This document shows positions 28,904-40,117 of a stretch of 64,000 nucleotides of DNA, one piece after another. Positions within the stretch are counted from its first letter, which is position 1. Every line of letters starts with the position of its first letter. Below the pieces are notes generated by a model. It had not been told where the DNA came from and searched no databases. It saw only the letters and a program-made list of their open reading frames with translations. This stretch comes from Streptomyces gelaticus (lineage in GTDB: Bacteria > Actinomycetota > Actinomycetes > Streptomycetales > Streptomycetaceae): positions 124,001-188,000 of the forward strand of contig NZ_BMTF01000003.1 of the NCBI RefSeq assembly GCF_014649535.1, read 5' to 3'. The translations under genes and the position numbers were made by a program.

Positions 28904-30286
28904 GTGGCCGCCGACAAGATCGACTCCATCGTCAGCCTGAGCAAGCGCCGTGGCTTCGTCTACCCGTGCAGTGAGATCTACGGAGGCCAGAAGGCCGCCT
29001 GGGACTACGGGCCGCTGGGCGTCGAGATGAAGGAGAACCTCAAGCGCCAGTGGTGGCGCTACATGGTCACCTCGCGCGAGGACGTGGTCGGCATCGACTC
29101 GTCGGTCATCCTCGCCCCCGAGGTCTGGTCCGCCTCCGGTCACGTCGCCACGTTCACCGACCCGCTGACCGAGTGCACCTCCTGCCACAAGCGCTTCCGC
29201 GCCGACCACCTGGAAGAGGCGTACGAGGAGAAGCACGGCCACGCGCCCGCGAACGGCCTGGCCGAGCTCAACTGCCCCAACTGCGGCAACAAGGGCACCT
29301 TCACCGAGCCCAAGCAGTTCTCGGGCCTGCTCTCCACCCACCTCGGCCCGACCCAGGACTCCGGCTCGGTCGCCTATCTGCGTCCCGAGACCGCCCAGGG
29401 CATCTTCACCAACTTCGGCCAGGTGCTGCAGACCTCGCGCAAGAAGCCGCCGTTCGGCATCGCCCAGATGGGCAAGTCCTTCCGGAACGAGATCACTCCG
29501 GGCAACTTCATCTTCCGTACCCGCGAGTTCGAGCAGATGGAGATGGAGTTCTTCGTCAAGCCGGGCGAGGACGAGCAGTGGCAGCAGTACTGGATGGACC
29601 AGCGCTGGAACTGGTACACGGACCTGGGTATGCGCGAGGAGAACATGCGCTGGTTCGAGCACCCGAAGGAGAAGCTCTCCCACTACTCCAAGCGCACCGC
29701 CGACATCGAGTACCGCTTCCGCTTCGGCGGCAGCGAGTGGGGTGAGCTGGAGGGCGTCGCCAACCGCACGGACTACGACCTCAAGGCGCACTCCGAGGCC
29801 TCCGGCTCCGACCTGGCCTTCTTCGACCAGGAGGCCGGCGAGCGCTGGACCCCGTACGTCATCGAGCCGGCGGCCGGTGTCGGCCGGGCGATGCTCGCCT
29901 TCCTCCTCGACGCCTACATCGAGGACGAGGCGCCCAACGCCAAGGGCGTCATGGAGAAGCGCACCGTGATGCGTCTCGACCCGCGCCTCGCGCCGGTCAA
30001 GGTCGCCGTCCTGCCGCTCTCCCGGAACCAGCAGCTGTCGCCGAAGGCCAAGGGCCTCGCCGCCGACCTGCGGAAGAACTGGAACATCGAGTTCGACGAC
30101 GCGGGCGCCATCGGCCGCCGCTACCGCCGTCAGGACGAGATCGGTACGCCGTTCTGCGTCACCGTCGACTTCGACACCCTCGACGACAACGCGGTGACCG
30201 TGCGCGAGCGCGACACCATGAAGCAGGAGCGCGTCTCCCTGGACCAGATCCAGGCCTACCTCGGCGCCCGTCTGCTGGGCTGCTGA
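28904..30286 (+). CDS. glyS: Glycine-tRNA ligase (homodimeric type)
   Basis: Class II aminoacyl-tRNA synthetase that charges tRNA-Gly, 460 aa, of the single-subunit alpha2 type found in Gram-positives. Class II motifs are visible: [16 protein letters not shown] (motif 1 region), [20 protein letters not shown] (motif 2) and [15 protein letters not shown] (motif 3), with the C-terminal anticodon-binding domain. A CxxC pair pattern ([16 protein letters not shown]) forms a zinc site. The GTG start is used. A 42-bp perfect palindrome follows as terminator. Confidence 0.96.
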   Translation: MAADKIDSIVSLSKRRGFVYPCSEIYGGQKAAWDYGPLGVEMKENLKRQWWRYMVTSREDVVGIDSSVILAPEVWSASGHVATFTDPLTECTSCHKRFRADHLEEAYEEKHGHAPANGLAELNCPNCGNKGTFTEPKQFSGLLSTHLGPTQDSGSVAYLRPETAQGIFTNFGQVLQTSRKKPPFGIAQMGKSFRNEITPGNFIFRTREFEQMEMEFFVKPGEDEQWQQYWMDQRWNWYTDLGMREENMRWFEHPKEKLSHYSKRTADIEYRFRFGGSEWGELEGVANRTDYDLKAHSEASGSDLAFFDQEAGERWTPYVIEPAAGVGRAMLAFLLDAYIEDEAPNAKGVMEKRTVMRLDPRLAPVKVAVLPLSRNQQLSPKAKGLAADLRKNWNIEFDDAGAIGRRYRRQDEIGTPFCVTVDFDTLDDNAVTVRERDTMKQERVSLDQIQAYLGARLLGC

Positions 30287-30302
30287 CCCACCGCGCTCCA
30301 CG

Positions 30303-30344
30303 GGCGGAGCCCCGGTCCCCCGCGCGGGGGACCGGGGCTCCGCC
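30303..30344 (+). terminator. 42-bp perfect palindrome, glyS terminator
   Basis: 18-bp arms flank a self-complementary CGCGCG centre, so all 42 bases are palindromic. It begins 17 nt after the glyS stop. Confidence 0.85.
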
Positions 30345-30417
30345 GTACCACGGCACCGGCCGCCGGCCGCCCGAAATGCGGGTGCGGCGGCGGGGCGGGC
30401 CGGGGTACGGTTCCGGC

Positions 30418-30447
30418 ATGTCTTCGTTCTTCCAGATCTACGAGTGA
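30418..30447 (+). CDS. Possible 9-codon leader ORF upstream of the DUF6243 gene
   Basis: ATG to TGA encoding MSSFFQIYE, 88 nt before the DUF6243 start. Codons TCT, TCG, TTC, ATC and TAC are AT-richer than the surroundings. No ribosome binding site is visible. It may be chance; it would need conservation to count as a regulatory leader. Confidence 0.25.
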   Translation: MSSFFQIYE

Positions 30448-30535
30448 GAGCGCGGCGGGCTCGATCACCCGCCGCCCACCGGACCGATTCCAGGTCGCCT
30501 CAGACCTCACTTCGCACTACGAACCGGAGAACGCC

Positions 30536-30775
30536 GTGGCCAAGAGCCGTAACAACCTGCTCGGTGTGGGCGGACAGCGCAAGAAGCTGTCCCGTGCGGG
30601 GCAGCAGGGCGCCGGCCCTGCGCGCGACGCCGACCGCAAGGCGGCCGCCGACCAGAAGCAGGAGCTGCTGCGCAAGATGCGTGAGCGCGCGCAGTCGGGC
30701 GCCGCGACAGAGTCCCCGTCGGGCGACACCGCGCAGCCGGAAGCGACCGGGCAGGACGCCCCGGCGCAGAGCTGA
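30536..30775 (+). CDS. DUF6243 family small protein
   Basis: 79-aa hydrophilic protein. The first 25 residues (AKSRNNLLGVGGQRKKLSRA) are the conserved part I recall for DUF6243 proteins in Streptomyces; the rest is a helical Lys/Arg/Glu/Gln-rich stretch and a low-complexity Pro/Ala/Thr tail. No transmembrane segment or signal. Start GTG 30536 has CGGAG 8 nt upstream. Function is unknown; the basic N-terminus suggests nucleic-acid or ribosome contact, which is only a guess. Confidence 0.82.
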   Translation: MAKSRNNLLGVGGQRKKLSRAGQQGAGPARDADRKAAADQKQELLRKMRERAQSGAATESPSGDTAQPEATGQDAPAQS

Positions 30776-30799
30776 CGCCTCCTCACCACCCGTACGGCC

Positions 30800-30831
30800 G
30801 TGGGCCCGGATCACCCGTGATCCGGGCCCAC
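30800..30831. terminator. Bidirectional terminator after the DUF6243 gene
   Basis: Perfect 15-bp arms (30800-30814 and 30817-30831) separated by CC, between the convergent DUF6243 and MFS genes. Confidence 0.85.
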
Positions 30832-30904
30832 GCCCTTTCGTCCGCGCCCGTCGCCGTGGAACTCGCCCCGGCAGAAGGCGTACGCGGTGAACGGCGCGCC
30901 GCCT

Positions 30905-32389
30905 TCACGCCCTGGAGCTCGCCGACGCCTGATCCCCGGACGGGGCGCCCGTCTGCTTCTCCAGCCGCTGCGCGGTCCGGCGTGCGGTCTCCCGTGCCCA
31001 CCGCCCGCTGGTCAGCGCCCCCACCAGCAGGACGCACAGCCCGCACCCGCCGAGGATCCACCAGGCGGGCGTGCTCGCGTCCACGAAGGCCGCCGCGTAC
31101 CCGGCGCTGCGCGGCGAACCGGCCCCGGCCACCCCCGCCGCCAGCACCGCGCCGATCACGGCGACCCCGAGCGTCCCGCCGATCTGCCGACTGGTCGAGG
31201 CGACCGCGGCCGCCACCCCGGCCTGCGAGCGCGGCATCCCGGAGACGGCCGTATTGGTGATCGGCGCGTTCACCATGCCGAAGCCGAGACCGAACAGCAC
31301 ATAGCCGGTGAACAGCAGGACGTCGTCGGTCTCCGCGTCGAACACGGCGAACAGCAGCCCGCACGCCGTCATGGTCACGCCCGCCACGAGCAGCGGCAGC
31401 CGCGACCCCCGGCTGCCGACGAGCCGCCCGGACAGCGGTGCGCAGACGAAGGTCAGGGCCGCCATCGGCAGCATGTACAGACCGGCGTGCAGCGCGCTCA
31501 GACCGCGCACGTTCTGCAGATAGAGGGTGTTGAGGAAGAGGAACCCGCTCAGCGCGGCGAAGGCGCAGACCGCGATGACGGTGGCCCCGCTGAACGGGGC
31601 GCTGCGGAAGAAACGCAGATCGATCAGGGGCTCGGCACGCCGGGGCTCGTACAGCAGCAGCCCGACGAGGGAGCACCCGGCGAGCGCGGCGAACAGCAGG
31701 ATCCGCGGCGAGTCCCAGCCCTGGGAGGGCGCCTCGATGATCGCGTACGTCAGCGAGCCGAGCAGTCCGATCACCAGCAGCTGCCCCACCGGGTCGGGGC
31801 GGCGCGGCCTCGGGGCCCGGGACTCCGGGACGTAGCGCCAGGTGAGCAGGAGCGCGGCGAGACCGACCGGCAGATTGATCCAGAAGATCGACCGCCAGCC
31901 GACCGAGTCCACCAGCAGCCCGCCGATCACCGGGCCCGCCGCCATGGAGATGCCGACGACACCGCCCCACACCCCGATGGCTCGGGCCCGCTCGCGCGGG
32001 TCGGTGAAGGTGTTGGTGATGATCGACATCGCGACGGGGTTGAGCATCGAACCACCCACGGCCTGCACCATCCGGAATGCCACCAGCGACTCAAGGTTCG
32101 GCGCCAGGGAGCAGAGCAGCGAACCGAGGGTGAACAGGACGAGCCCGGCCTTGAACACCTTGCGGCGCCCGATCCGGTCGGCGGTGGAGCCCGCGAGCAT
32201 CAGCAGCGAGGCCAGGACGAGGGTGTAGGCGTCGATCGTCCACTGCATGCCGGCGACGGAGGCGTGCAGCTCCTTCTGCACGGCGGGCAGGGCGACGTTG
32301 AGCACGGTGTTGTCGAGACTGACGATCAGCAGGCTCATGCAGCAGATCGCCAGTACCAACTGCCGTCGGCGGAGACTGGGCTCGGGCAT
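30905..32389 (-). CDS. DHA2 family MFS drug exporter
   Basis: 494-aa, 14-helix proton antiporter of the EmrB/QacA type. Motif A variant GSTADRIGRRKVFKAG and motif C GPVIGGLLVDSVGWRSIFWINLP are clear, followed by PESR. It likely exports a lipophilic toxin or antibiotic. The ATG at 32389 lies 6 nt after TACTAT on the minus strand with no ribosome binding site, implying a leaderless mRNA. The sequence GTTAGTTAAC in the promoter spacer is AT-rich and partly symmetric and could be a repressor site, but no regulator gene adjoins. Confidence 0.9.
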   Translation of the reverse strand: MPEPSLRRRQLVLAICCMSLLIVSLDNTVLNVALPAVQKELHASVAGMQWTIDAYTLVLASLLMLAGSTADRIGRRKVFKAGLVLFTLGSLLCSLAPNLESLVAFRMVQAVGGSMLNPVAMSIITNTFTDPRERARAIGVWGGVVGISMAAGPVIGGLLVDSVGWRSIFWINLPVGLAALLLTWRYVPESRAPRPRRPDPVGQLLVIGLLGSLTYAIIEAPSQGWDSPRILLFAALAGCSLVGLLLYEPRRAEPLIDLRFFRSAPFSGATVIAVCAFAALSGFLFLNTLYLQNVRGLSALHAGLYMLPMAALTFVCAPLSGRLVGSRGSRLPLLVAGVTMTACGLLFAVFDAETDDVLLFTGYVLFGLGFGMVNAPITNTAVSGMPRSQAGVAAAVASTSRQIGGTLGVAVIGAVLAAGVAGAGSPRSAGYAAAFVDASTPAWWILGGCGLCVLLVGALTSGRWARETARRTAQRLEKQTGAPSGDQASASSRA

Positions 32390-32395
32390 ACATGG

Positions 32396-32453
32396 ATAGT
32401 ACGGTTAACTAACGAACTCCGCTGCCGGAGGGACCGGCCCCGTACGCGACAAT
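32396..32453. promoter_or_regulatory. Divergent -10 elements for the MFS gene and dusB
   Basis: Minus-strand TACTAT (32396-32401) precedes the MFS start by 6 nt; plus-strand GACAAT (32448-32453) precedes the dusB ATG by 6 nt. The 70-bp gap includes GTTAACTAAC near 32404-32413. Confidence 0.55.
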
Positions 32454-32459
32454 GGAGCA

Positions 32460-33608
32460 ATGACCACGCTCGCCCCTTCCCTCCCGCTGCTCCGGATCGG
32501 CCCGCACACGGTGCAGCCGCCGGTGGTGCTGGCCCCCATGGCCGGCATCACCAACGCCCCGTTCCGCACCCTGTGCCGGGAGTTCTCCGGCGGCAAGGGG
32601 CTGTTCGTCAGCGAGATGATCACCACCCGGGCGCTGGTCGAGCGCAACGAGAAGACCATGCAGCTGATCCACTTCGACGCGAGCGAGACCCCGCGCTCGA
32701 TCCAGCTGTACGGGGTGGACCCGGTCACCGTCGGCAAGGCCGTCCGGATGATCGTCGACGAGGACCTCGCCGACCACATCGACCTGAACTTCGGCTGCCC
32801 GGTCCCCAAGGTGACCCGCAAGGGTGGCGGCTCGGCGCTCCCGTACAAGCGGCCGCTGCTGCGCGCGATCCTCAACCAGGCGGTCTCCAACGCGGGTGAT
32901 CTGCCGGTCACCATCAAGATGCGCAAGGGCATCGACGACGACCACATGACCTACCTGGACGCGGGCCGGATCGCGGTCGAGGAGGGCGTCACGGCTGTCG
33001 CCCTGCACGGCAGGACGGCCGCCCAGCACTACGGCGGCACCGCCGACTGGGATGCCGTCGCCCGCCTCAAGGAGCACGTCCCGGAGATCCCCGTCCTCGG
33101 CAACGGCGACATCTGGTGCGCGGACGACGCCCTGCGGATGATGCGCGAGACCGGCTGCGACGGCGTGGTCGTGGGCCGCGGCTGCCTCGGCCGCCCCTGG
33201 CTCTTCGGCGACCTGGTGAGCGCCTTCGAGGGCACGGGGACACGGCAGGCGCCGGCGCTCCGGAAGGTCGCCGACGTGATGCTGCGGCACGCGACGCTGC
33301 TGGGGGAGTGGATCGGTGACGAGACGCGCGGGGTGATCGACTTCCGCAAGCATGTCGCCTGGTACCTCAAGGGCTTCTCGGTCGGCTCGGAGATGCGCAA
33401 GAAGCTCGCGGTCACCTCCTCGCTGGAGGAGCTGGGCGGACAGCTGGGGGAGCTGGACCTGGACCAGCCGTGGCCGGACGGCGCGGACGGGCCGCGCGGA
33501 CGCACCTCGGGCAACAACCGTGTCGTGCTGCCGGACGGCTGGCTGAAGGACCCCTACGACTGCGCGGGCGTGAGCCCCGACGCGGAGCTGGACACCTCGG
33601 GCGGCTGA
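32460..33608 (+). CDS. dusB: tRNA-dihydrouridine synthase (DusB type)
   Basis: FMN-dependent reductase that turns specific uridines of tRNA into dihydrouridine. 382 aa. The N-terminal APMAGITNAPFR motif binds FMN, and the catalytic Cys lies in NFGCPVPKVTRKGGGSAL. Additional motifs TIKMRKGIDDDH, LHGRTAAQHY and VVGRGCLGRPW are intact. ATG 32460 follows GACAAT by 6 nt; a GGAG directly upstream is also present, so leaderless and SD-led starts coincide. It stands alone, before the long intergenic region upstream of ppdK. Confidence 0.94.
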   Translation: MTTLAPSLPLLRIGPHTVQPPVVLAPMAGITNAPFRTLCREFSGGKGLFVSEMITTRALVERNEKTMQLIHFDASETPRSIQLYGVDPVTVGKAVRMIVDEDLADHIDLNFGCPVPKVTRKGGGSALPYKRPLLRAILNQAVSNAGDLPVTIKMRKGIDDDHMTYLDAGRIAVEEGVTAVALHGRTAAQHYGGTADWDAVARLKEHVPEIPVLGNGDIWCADDALRMMRETGCDGVVVGRGCLGRPWLFGDLVSAFEGTGTRQAPALRKVADVMLRHATLLGEWIGDETRGVIDFRKHVAWYLKGFSVGSEMRKKLAVTSSLEELGGQLGELDLDQPWPDGADGPRGRTSGNNRVVLPDGWLKDPYDCAGVSPDAELDTSGG

Positions 33609-33683
33609 GGGCGGATTGCCCGGTCACCCGGGACCCACTGGGCACGCGGGCGCCACAGGCACCGCGTGCCTCTTCTTTTACCC

Positions 33684-33910
33684 CGCTCATCTGAGCGCAA
33701 CATTCAGCCGGTTTCGGCGGCAGTTCGGTCAGCGGGTGACCGGATCGGGCCGACCGCCTCGTCGTGTGGCCACTCCCGGCACTCTCAGGTCTTCCTCCGT
33801 GATCGCCGAGTGACGGGCAGTTGCCGATCGGGCGTCCGAATGGTGACATCTGAGCGCCATGCGCGGAGTGATTCTCGCCACCTTGAGGACCTTCGCGCTC
33901 AGATGAGCGC
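33684..33910. repeat. Repeated palindromic operator-like sites upstream of ppdK
   Basis: Dyads centred at 33690.5 and 33902.5 share CGCTCA-NN-TGAGCG, and a half-site is centred at 33849.5 if extended. The centre spacings are 159 and 53 bp, both multiples of 53, about five helical turns. Confidence 0.65.
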
Positions 33911-34137
33911 AATTTCGAGGGCTGCATTTCTCAAATGATGGCACTCGGTGCCAGAGGGCTCAAATTTTATCGATCGATGCTTTCGCTGCTTTGTGTGATT
34001 GGAGTGGGAGGATTCGGTAGCTCTCGGTGCTACTTCGTTCAAGAAGTGAACGCATGGCTCCGGTTGGGCGACAGGTCATCTCACTTTCGATCTGCTGGCG
34101 GACGGGTGGTTGAGGCCTCGTGACGCGCAAGTGGACG

Positions 34138-34162
34138 TACCCAGACACCTTCGATCTGGGTA
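34138..34162 (+). promoter_or_regulatory. Stem-loop in the ppdK leader
   Basis: Perfect 8-bp arms TACCCAGA (34138-34145) and TCTGGGTA (34155-34162) with a 9-nt loop, 50 nt before the ppdK start. Confidence 0.6.
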
Positions 34163-34211
34163 TGTTCCTCGCCGTCAGGGCAGCCACCGCGTCCTCGAGG
34201 AGCCGAGACCC

Positions 34212-36959
<2,748 letters not shown>

Positions 36960-37047
36960 TCCGGCACCGAATCCCCCGACTCCGCGTCCGGAGTCGCCGT
37001 CGGCCCCTCAGGACCCTCACCGGTTCGACGGCGACTCCGGAACACCC

Positions 37048-37093
37048 GAGACGGCGGCACCCTGTGCGGGGGTGCCGCCGTCTCGTTTCGTTC
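37048..37093 (+). terminator. ppdK terminator
   Basis: Perfect 15-bp arms (37048-37062 and 37070-37084) followed by GTTTCGTTCT, a T-rich tail. Confidence 0.88.
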
Positions 37094-37205
37094 TGGGGAA
37101 ATCGTTGTTCGGCAATGTTCTTTTTCTTTGCGGATGAGACAGGGTTTTGCACATAAGACGGGGTTCGTTCAATACGCAAAGAAATGGGTGGGGAGCGGGC
37201 CGGGA

Positions 37206-37237
37206 TGCGGTCCATGGATCCCCGTCCATGGACCGCA
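37206..37237. repeat. 13-bp perfect inverted repeat in the gap before the regulator gene
   Basis: TGCGGTCCATGGA (37206-37218) and TCCATGGACCGCA (37225-37237) with a 6-nt loop. No gene ends nearby, so it is not an obvious terminator. It may mark an unannotated short transcript starting in the AT-rich stretch 37085-37190. Confidence 0.6.
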
Positions 37238-37416
37238 CCCGGGTTACCCCCGTCGGGCGCGGTGCCGCACCGTCGTCCACCGCCGCCGGGCGCGCGAAAC
37301 CCCCCACGGCCTTCACTCGCCCTTCCGGTGGCGCCGGAATCGTGCCCGACGCCGTACAGCTTTTCGGGTGACGGCGGGTGGATGCGAGGCGTTTCACCTC
37401 TGGCCGAAACCCCGTG

Positions 37417-37445
37417 GTGACGTGCTGTTACGGATCACCTACCCT
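37417..37445 (+). promoter_or_regulatory. Promoter candidate of the winged-helix regulator
   Basis: GTGACG (37417-37422), a 17-bp spacer and TACCCT (37440-37445), 39 nt before the GTG start. Confidence 0.5.
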
Positions 37446-37458
37446 GGGGTGGGGGCAA

Positions 37459-37470
37459 TTGCACGTGCAA
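37459..37470. promoter_or_regulatory. Perfect 12-bp palindrome, operator candidate
   Basis: TTGCACGTGCAA lies between the presumed transcription start and the ribosome binding site of the regulator gene, a position fit for autorepression. Confidence 0.6.
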
Positions 37471-37484
37471 CAGGTGGGGGACCG

Positions 37485-38459
37485 GTGCTGCGTATCCATA
37501 TGTCCGGAGTGGACCTTTCCAAGGTGCGGATGGCCACCCGGCCGGACGCGCTGTGGGAAACCGCTCTGAGTTTCCACCGGCTGCGGGACCGGCGCGGTTC
37601 CGCGGTGTTCGGGAAATGGCGTACGGAAACCCGGTGTCGGTTGAATGGTGAAGTACGCCTGTTGTCCGCGGTGATTCCACCCCGCGGCTATTTCCCGGAC
37701 TTTCTGACGCCTTCTCAGGAAAATGGCGAACCGTACGGCATCGACGCGGGAATGGAGGCGTTACGTGGCACCCCGCCCGGCCGGGTCCTCGCCGAACTCG
37801 CCCTGCTCGCCGCCGAGCGCCGCGACCCGGGCCGCTTCCCGGACGGCCGCGCGCAGTCCGTCGGCCGCCTCGCCGACGCCCTGCGCAGCTACCACCGCGC
37901 CGCCGTCGAGCCGTACTGGCCGCACATCCGGGCCAGCATCGAGGCCGACCGCGCCGTCCGCGGCCGCGCCCTGCTGGACGGCGGCGCGGACGAACTGCTC
38001 GCCTCCCTCCCGCCGATGATCCGCTGGCGGGCCCCCGTGCTGGAGGCGGACTACCCCGTCGACCGGGACATCTGCCTGGACGGCCGGGGGCTGCTGCTCC
38101 AGCCGTCCTTCTTCTGCCGCGTCACCCCTGTGGTCTACCGCGACCCGGGGCTGCCGCCGGTCCTGGTCTACCCGGTCACCCACTCCCGCGCCCCGGTCTT
38201 CGCCGAACCGGGCCCCTGGCTCGGCCGGCTCCTCGGCAGCACCCGCTCGACGGTCCTGAGCGCCATAGGGAATGGCTGCACGACCAGCGAGCTCGCCCTC
38301 CGGGCCGGAGTGTCCCTCGCCTCGGCGAGCCAGCACGCCTGTGTGCTGCGCGAGGCCGGCCTGATCCACACGCTGCGGCACGGCGGCTCGGTCCTCCACA
38401 CGCTGACCCCCCTGGGCGGATCGCTGCTCCGGGGCGGCGCACCGCTCGCCCTGTCCTGA
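37485..38459 (+). CDS. ArsR-like winged-helix transcriptional regulator
   Basis: 324-aa protein of a family common in Streptomyces that starts VLRIHMSGVDLSKVR and ends with a winged-helix domain. The C-terminal part contains the helix-turn-helix LGSTRSTVLSAIGNGCTTSELALRAG and the wing region ASQHACVLREAGLIHTLRHG. The N-terminal 230 residues form a conserved domain of unknown function that may sense a ligand. GTG 37485 has AGGTGGGGG upstream and gives the usual family N-terminus; the frame continues upstream without similarity. A perfect palindrome just upstream suggests it represses itself. Confidence 0.85.
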   Translation: MLRIHMSGVDLSKVRMATRPDALWETALSFHRLRDRRGSAVFGKWRTETRCRLNGEVRLLSAVIPPRGYFPDFLTPSQENGEPYGIDAGMEALRGTPPGRVLAELALLAAERRDPGRFPDGRAQSVGRLADALRSYHRAAVEPYWPHIRASIEADRAVRGRALLDGGADELLASLPPMIRWRAPVLEADYPVDRDICLDGRGLLLQPSFFCRVTPVVYRDPGLPPVLVYPVTHSRAPVFAEPGPWLGRLLGSTRSTVLSAIGNGCTTSELALRAGVSLASASQHACVLREAGLIHTLRHGGSVLHTLTPLGGSLLRGGAPLALS

Positions 38460-38661
38460 GGCGGGCGGGCCGGGCGCGGCAGGCGACCGGCTCCGCGGCA
38501 GCGGGCGGCCGGGTCTCGCGGGGCCGGGCGGTCGGGCCTCGCGGCGACAGGCGCGCGGGGGCCGTAGCGGCGAAAATTCTTTCGCGGGCGGCGATGAGTT
38601 CCGCGACGCCCCGCCGTCTACCTGTCGTACACGTTCGAACAACAGAGAGAGCGAAGCGGCC

Positions 38662-39066
38662 ATGCCTCAGATGATCTTCGTCAACCTGCCGGTCAAGGAC
38701 CTCGAAGCAACCAAGGCCTTCTTCGGCAAGCTGGGCTTCTCGTGCAACCCGCAGTTCAGCGACGAGAACGCCGCGTGTCTCGTCATCAGCGACACCATCT
38801 TCGCGATGCTCCTCACCGAGCCGCGCTTCAAGGAGTTCACCAAGAAGGAGATCTCCGACTCCTCGAAGTCCACCGAGGTGATCCTCGCCCTGAGCGCCGA
38901 GAGCCGGGAGAAGGTGGACGAGCTGGTCGACACCGCTCTCGCGTCCGGCGGATCACCCGCCAACGAGACGATGGACTACGGCCACATGTACGGCCGTTCC
39001 TTCCAGGACCCGAACAACCACATCTGGGAGGTCGTGTGGATGGACCCCGCGGCCGTCCAGGGCTGA
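38662..39066 (+). CDS. VOC family (glyoxalase/dioxygenase-like) protein
   Basis: 134-aa vicinal-oxygen-chelate fold protein with two paired beta-alpha-beta modules: FVNLPVKDLEATKAFFGKLG at the start and YGRSFQDPNNHIWEVVWMDP at the end. Some members are glyoxalases, dioxygenases or antibiotic-binding proteins; the sequence does not decide. The conserved Glu of EVVWMD could be a metal ligand. GAGAGAGCGAAG lies upstream of the ATG. The 200 bp before it are very GC-rich with no evident gene. Confidence 0.9.
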   Translation: MPQMIFVNLPVKDLEATKAFFGKLGFSCNPQFSDENAACLVISDTIFAMLLTEPRFKEFTKKEISDSSKSTEVILALSAESREKVDELVDTALASGGSPANETMDYGHMYGRSFQDPNNHIWEVVWMDPAAVQG

Positions 39067-39102
39067 GGGCTGTCCAGCACTCCCTGGCGGGCGTGGTCCG
39101 GC

Positions 39103-40032
39103 TCAGGGGGCGAGGCCCGGATACGTCACCCCCGTGAGCTGCTCGGACGCCACCCAGAGCCGCTCGCTCGTCACATCGTCGCGCGTCCAGCGCGCCCGCC
39201 AGGACGGCGCGGGCGCGCCGCGCCAGCCCAGTGGCCCCGGCCCGGTGAAGGAGTCGGGGCGCACACCGGGCGCGGTGGCCGCGTACAGTGTGGGCAGCGC
39301 ACCGGCCGAAGCGGGCTGGGCGACGATGCGGTTGCCGAGCTCGAAGAACCGTTCCACCGCCCTGCGGTTCTCCATCCGGGCGGCGGCGGACTGGAGGTTG
39401 GTCGCCGCATACCCCGGGTGCGCGGCGGCGGCCACCAGACGGGAGCCGGCCCTGGTGAGCCGGCGCGCCAGCTCGTGGACGAAGAGCAGGTTGGCGGTCT
39501 TCGAGCGGCCGTAGGCGATCCAACGGCGGTAGTTCCGCTCGCTGTTGAGATCCCCCATGTCGAGGTCGGACAGGGCGTGCATCCCGCTGGAGACGGTCAC
39601 CACCCGGGCCCCGGGGGTGTCGAGGAGGCGGGGGAGCAGCAGCCCGGTCAGGGCGAAGTGCCCCAGGTGGTTGATGCCGAACTGCCTCTCGAAGCCGTCG
39701 GCCGTCGTCCCGTACGGGAGGGCCATCACGCCCGCGTTGTTGATCAGCAGATCGAGCCGGGCGGGAGCGTGGGTCGCGGCGAACTCGCGCACCGAGCCCA
39801 GATCGGCCAGATCGAGCGGTACGAACGCCACGTCCGCGCCGGTCACGGCCTTCCGGATGCGGGACTCGGCCTCCCTGCCGCGCGTCTCGTCACGGCAGGC
39901 GAGCAGGACCCTCGCTCCGTGCCGGGCCAGCTCCCGCGCGGTGTGCAGGCCGAGACCGCTGTTGGCCCCGGTGACCACGGCCGTACGGCCCCTCTGGTCG
40001 GGTATGTCGTTCGCGTTCCAGCCGTGGCTCAT
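39103..40032 (-). CDS. SDR family oxidoreductase
   Basis: 309-aa short-chain dehydrogenase/reductase. NAD(P)-binding TGANSGLG, the NNAG motif (LLINNAGVMALPYG), catalytic Ser in TVSSGMH and the YGRSK active-site Tyr-Lys are all present. It belongs to the retinol-dehydrogenase/protochlorophyllide-reductase-like group by overall pattern; substrate unknown. ATG 40032 lies 6 nt after TACGCT on the minus strand without a ribosome binding site, so it is probably leaderless. It is divergent from the TauE-like gene with an 85-bp gap. Confidence 0.92.
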   Translation of the reverse strand: MSHGWNANDIPDQRGRTAVVTGANSGLGLHTARELARHGARVLLACRDETRGREAESRIRKAVTGADVAFVPLDLADLGSVREFAATHAPARLDLLINNAGVMALPYGTTADGFERQFGINHLGHFALTGLLLPRLLDTPGARVVTVSSGMHALSDLDMGDLNSERNYRRWIAYGRSKTANLLFVHELARRLTRAGSRLVAAAAHPGYAATNLQSAAARMENRRAVERFFELGNRIVAQPASAGALPTLYAATAPGVRPDSFTGPGPLGWRGAPAPSWRARWTRDDVTSERLWVASEQLTGVTYPGLAP

Positions 40033-40038
40033 GGGCCC

Positions 40039-40110
40039 AGCGTACGGCGGCTCGGGAACCTCAGGTTTGGCTCAATCCGATGGACGATGCACGAATCGCC
40101 TCCCTAGGGT
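40039..40110. promoter_or_regulatory. Divergent leaderless promoters of the SDR and TauE genes
   Basis: Minus strand TACGCT (40039-40044) and plus strand TGGACG (40081-40086)-18 bp-TAGGGT (40105-40110). Start codons follow 6 and 7 nt after the -10 boxes. Confidence 0.6.
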
Positions 40111-40117
40111 CGCGATC

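Larger units (their letters stand above)
33609..34211 (+). other. 600-bp regulatory region upstream of ppdK
   Basis: No convincing gene, although short frames exist. The stretch 33900-34080 is clearly AT-richer than the genome. It holds two perfect dyads with the same half-sites, CGCTCA-TC-TGAGCG (33684-33697) and GCGCTCA-GA-TGAGCGC (33895-33910), a half-site TCTGAGCGC (33849-33857), CGGTCA/TGACCG (33726-33742), TGGCAC-TCG-GTGCCA near 33943, and a leader stem-loop at 34138-34162. Confidence 0.7.

Noticed and set aside
30303..30344. 42-bp palindrome as a mobile-element end or replication origin
   Set aside because: Its place just after glyS and lack of repeats elsewhere in the window fit a terminator.
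33935..34123. 62-codon frame in the ppdK upstream region
   Set aside because: It has no ribosome binding site, no recognisable similarity, and overlaps the AT-rich leader and its hairpins; I treat the region as regulatory.
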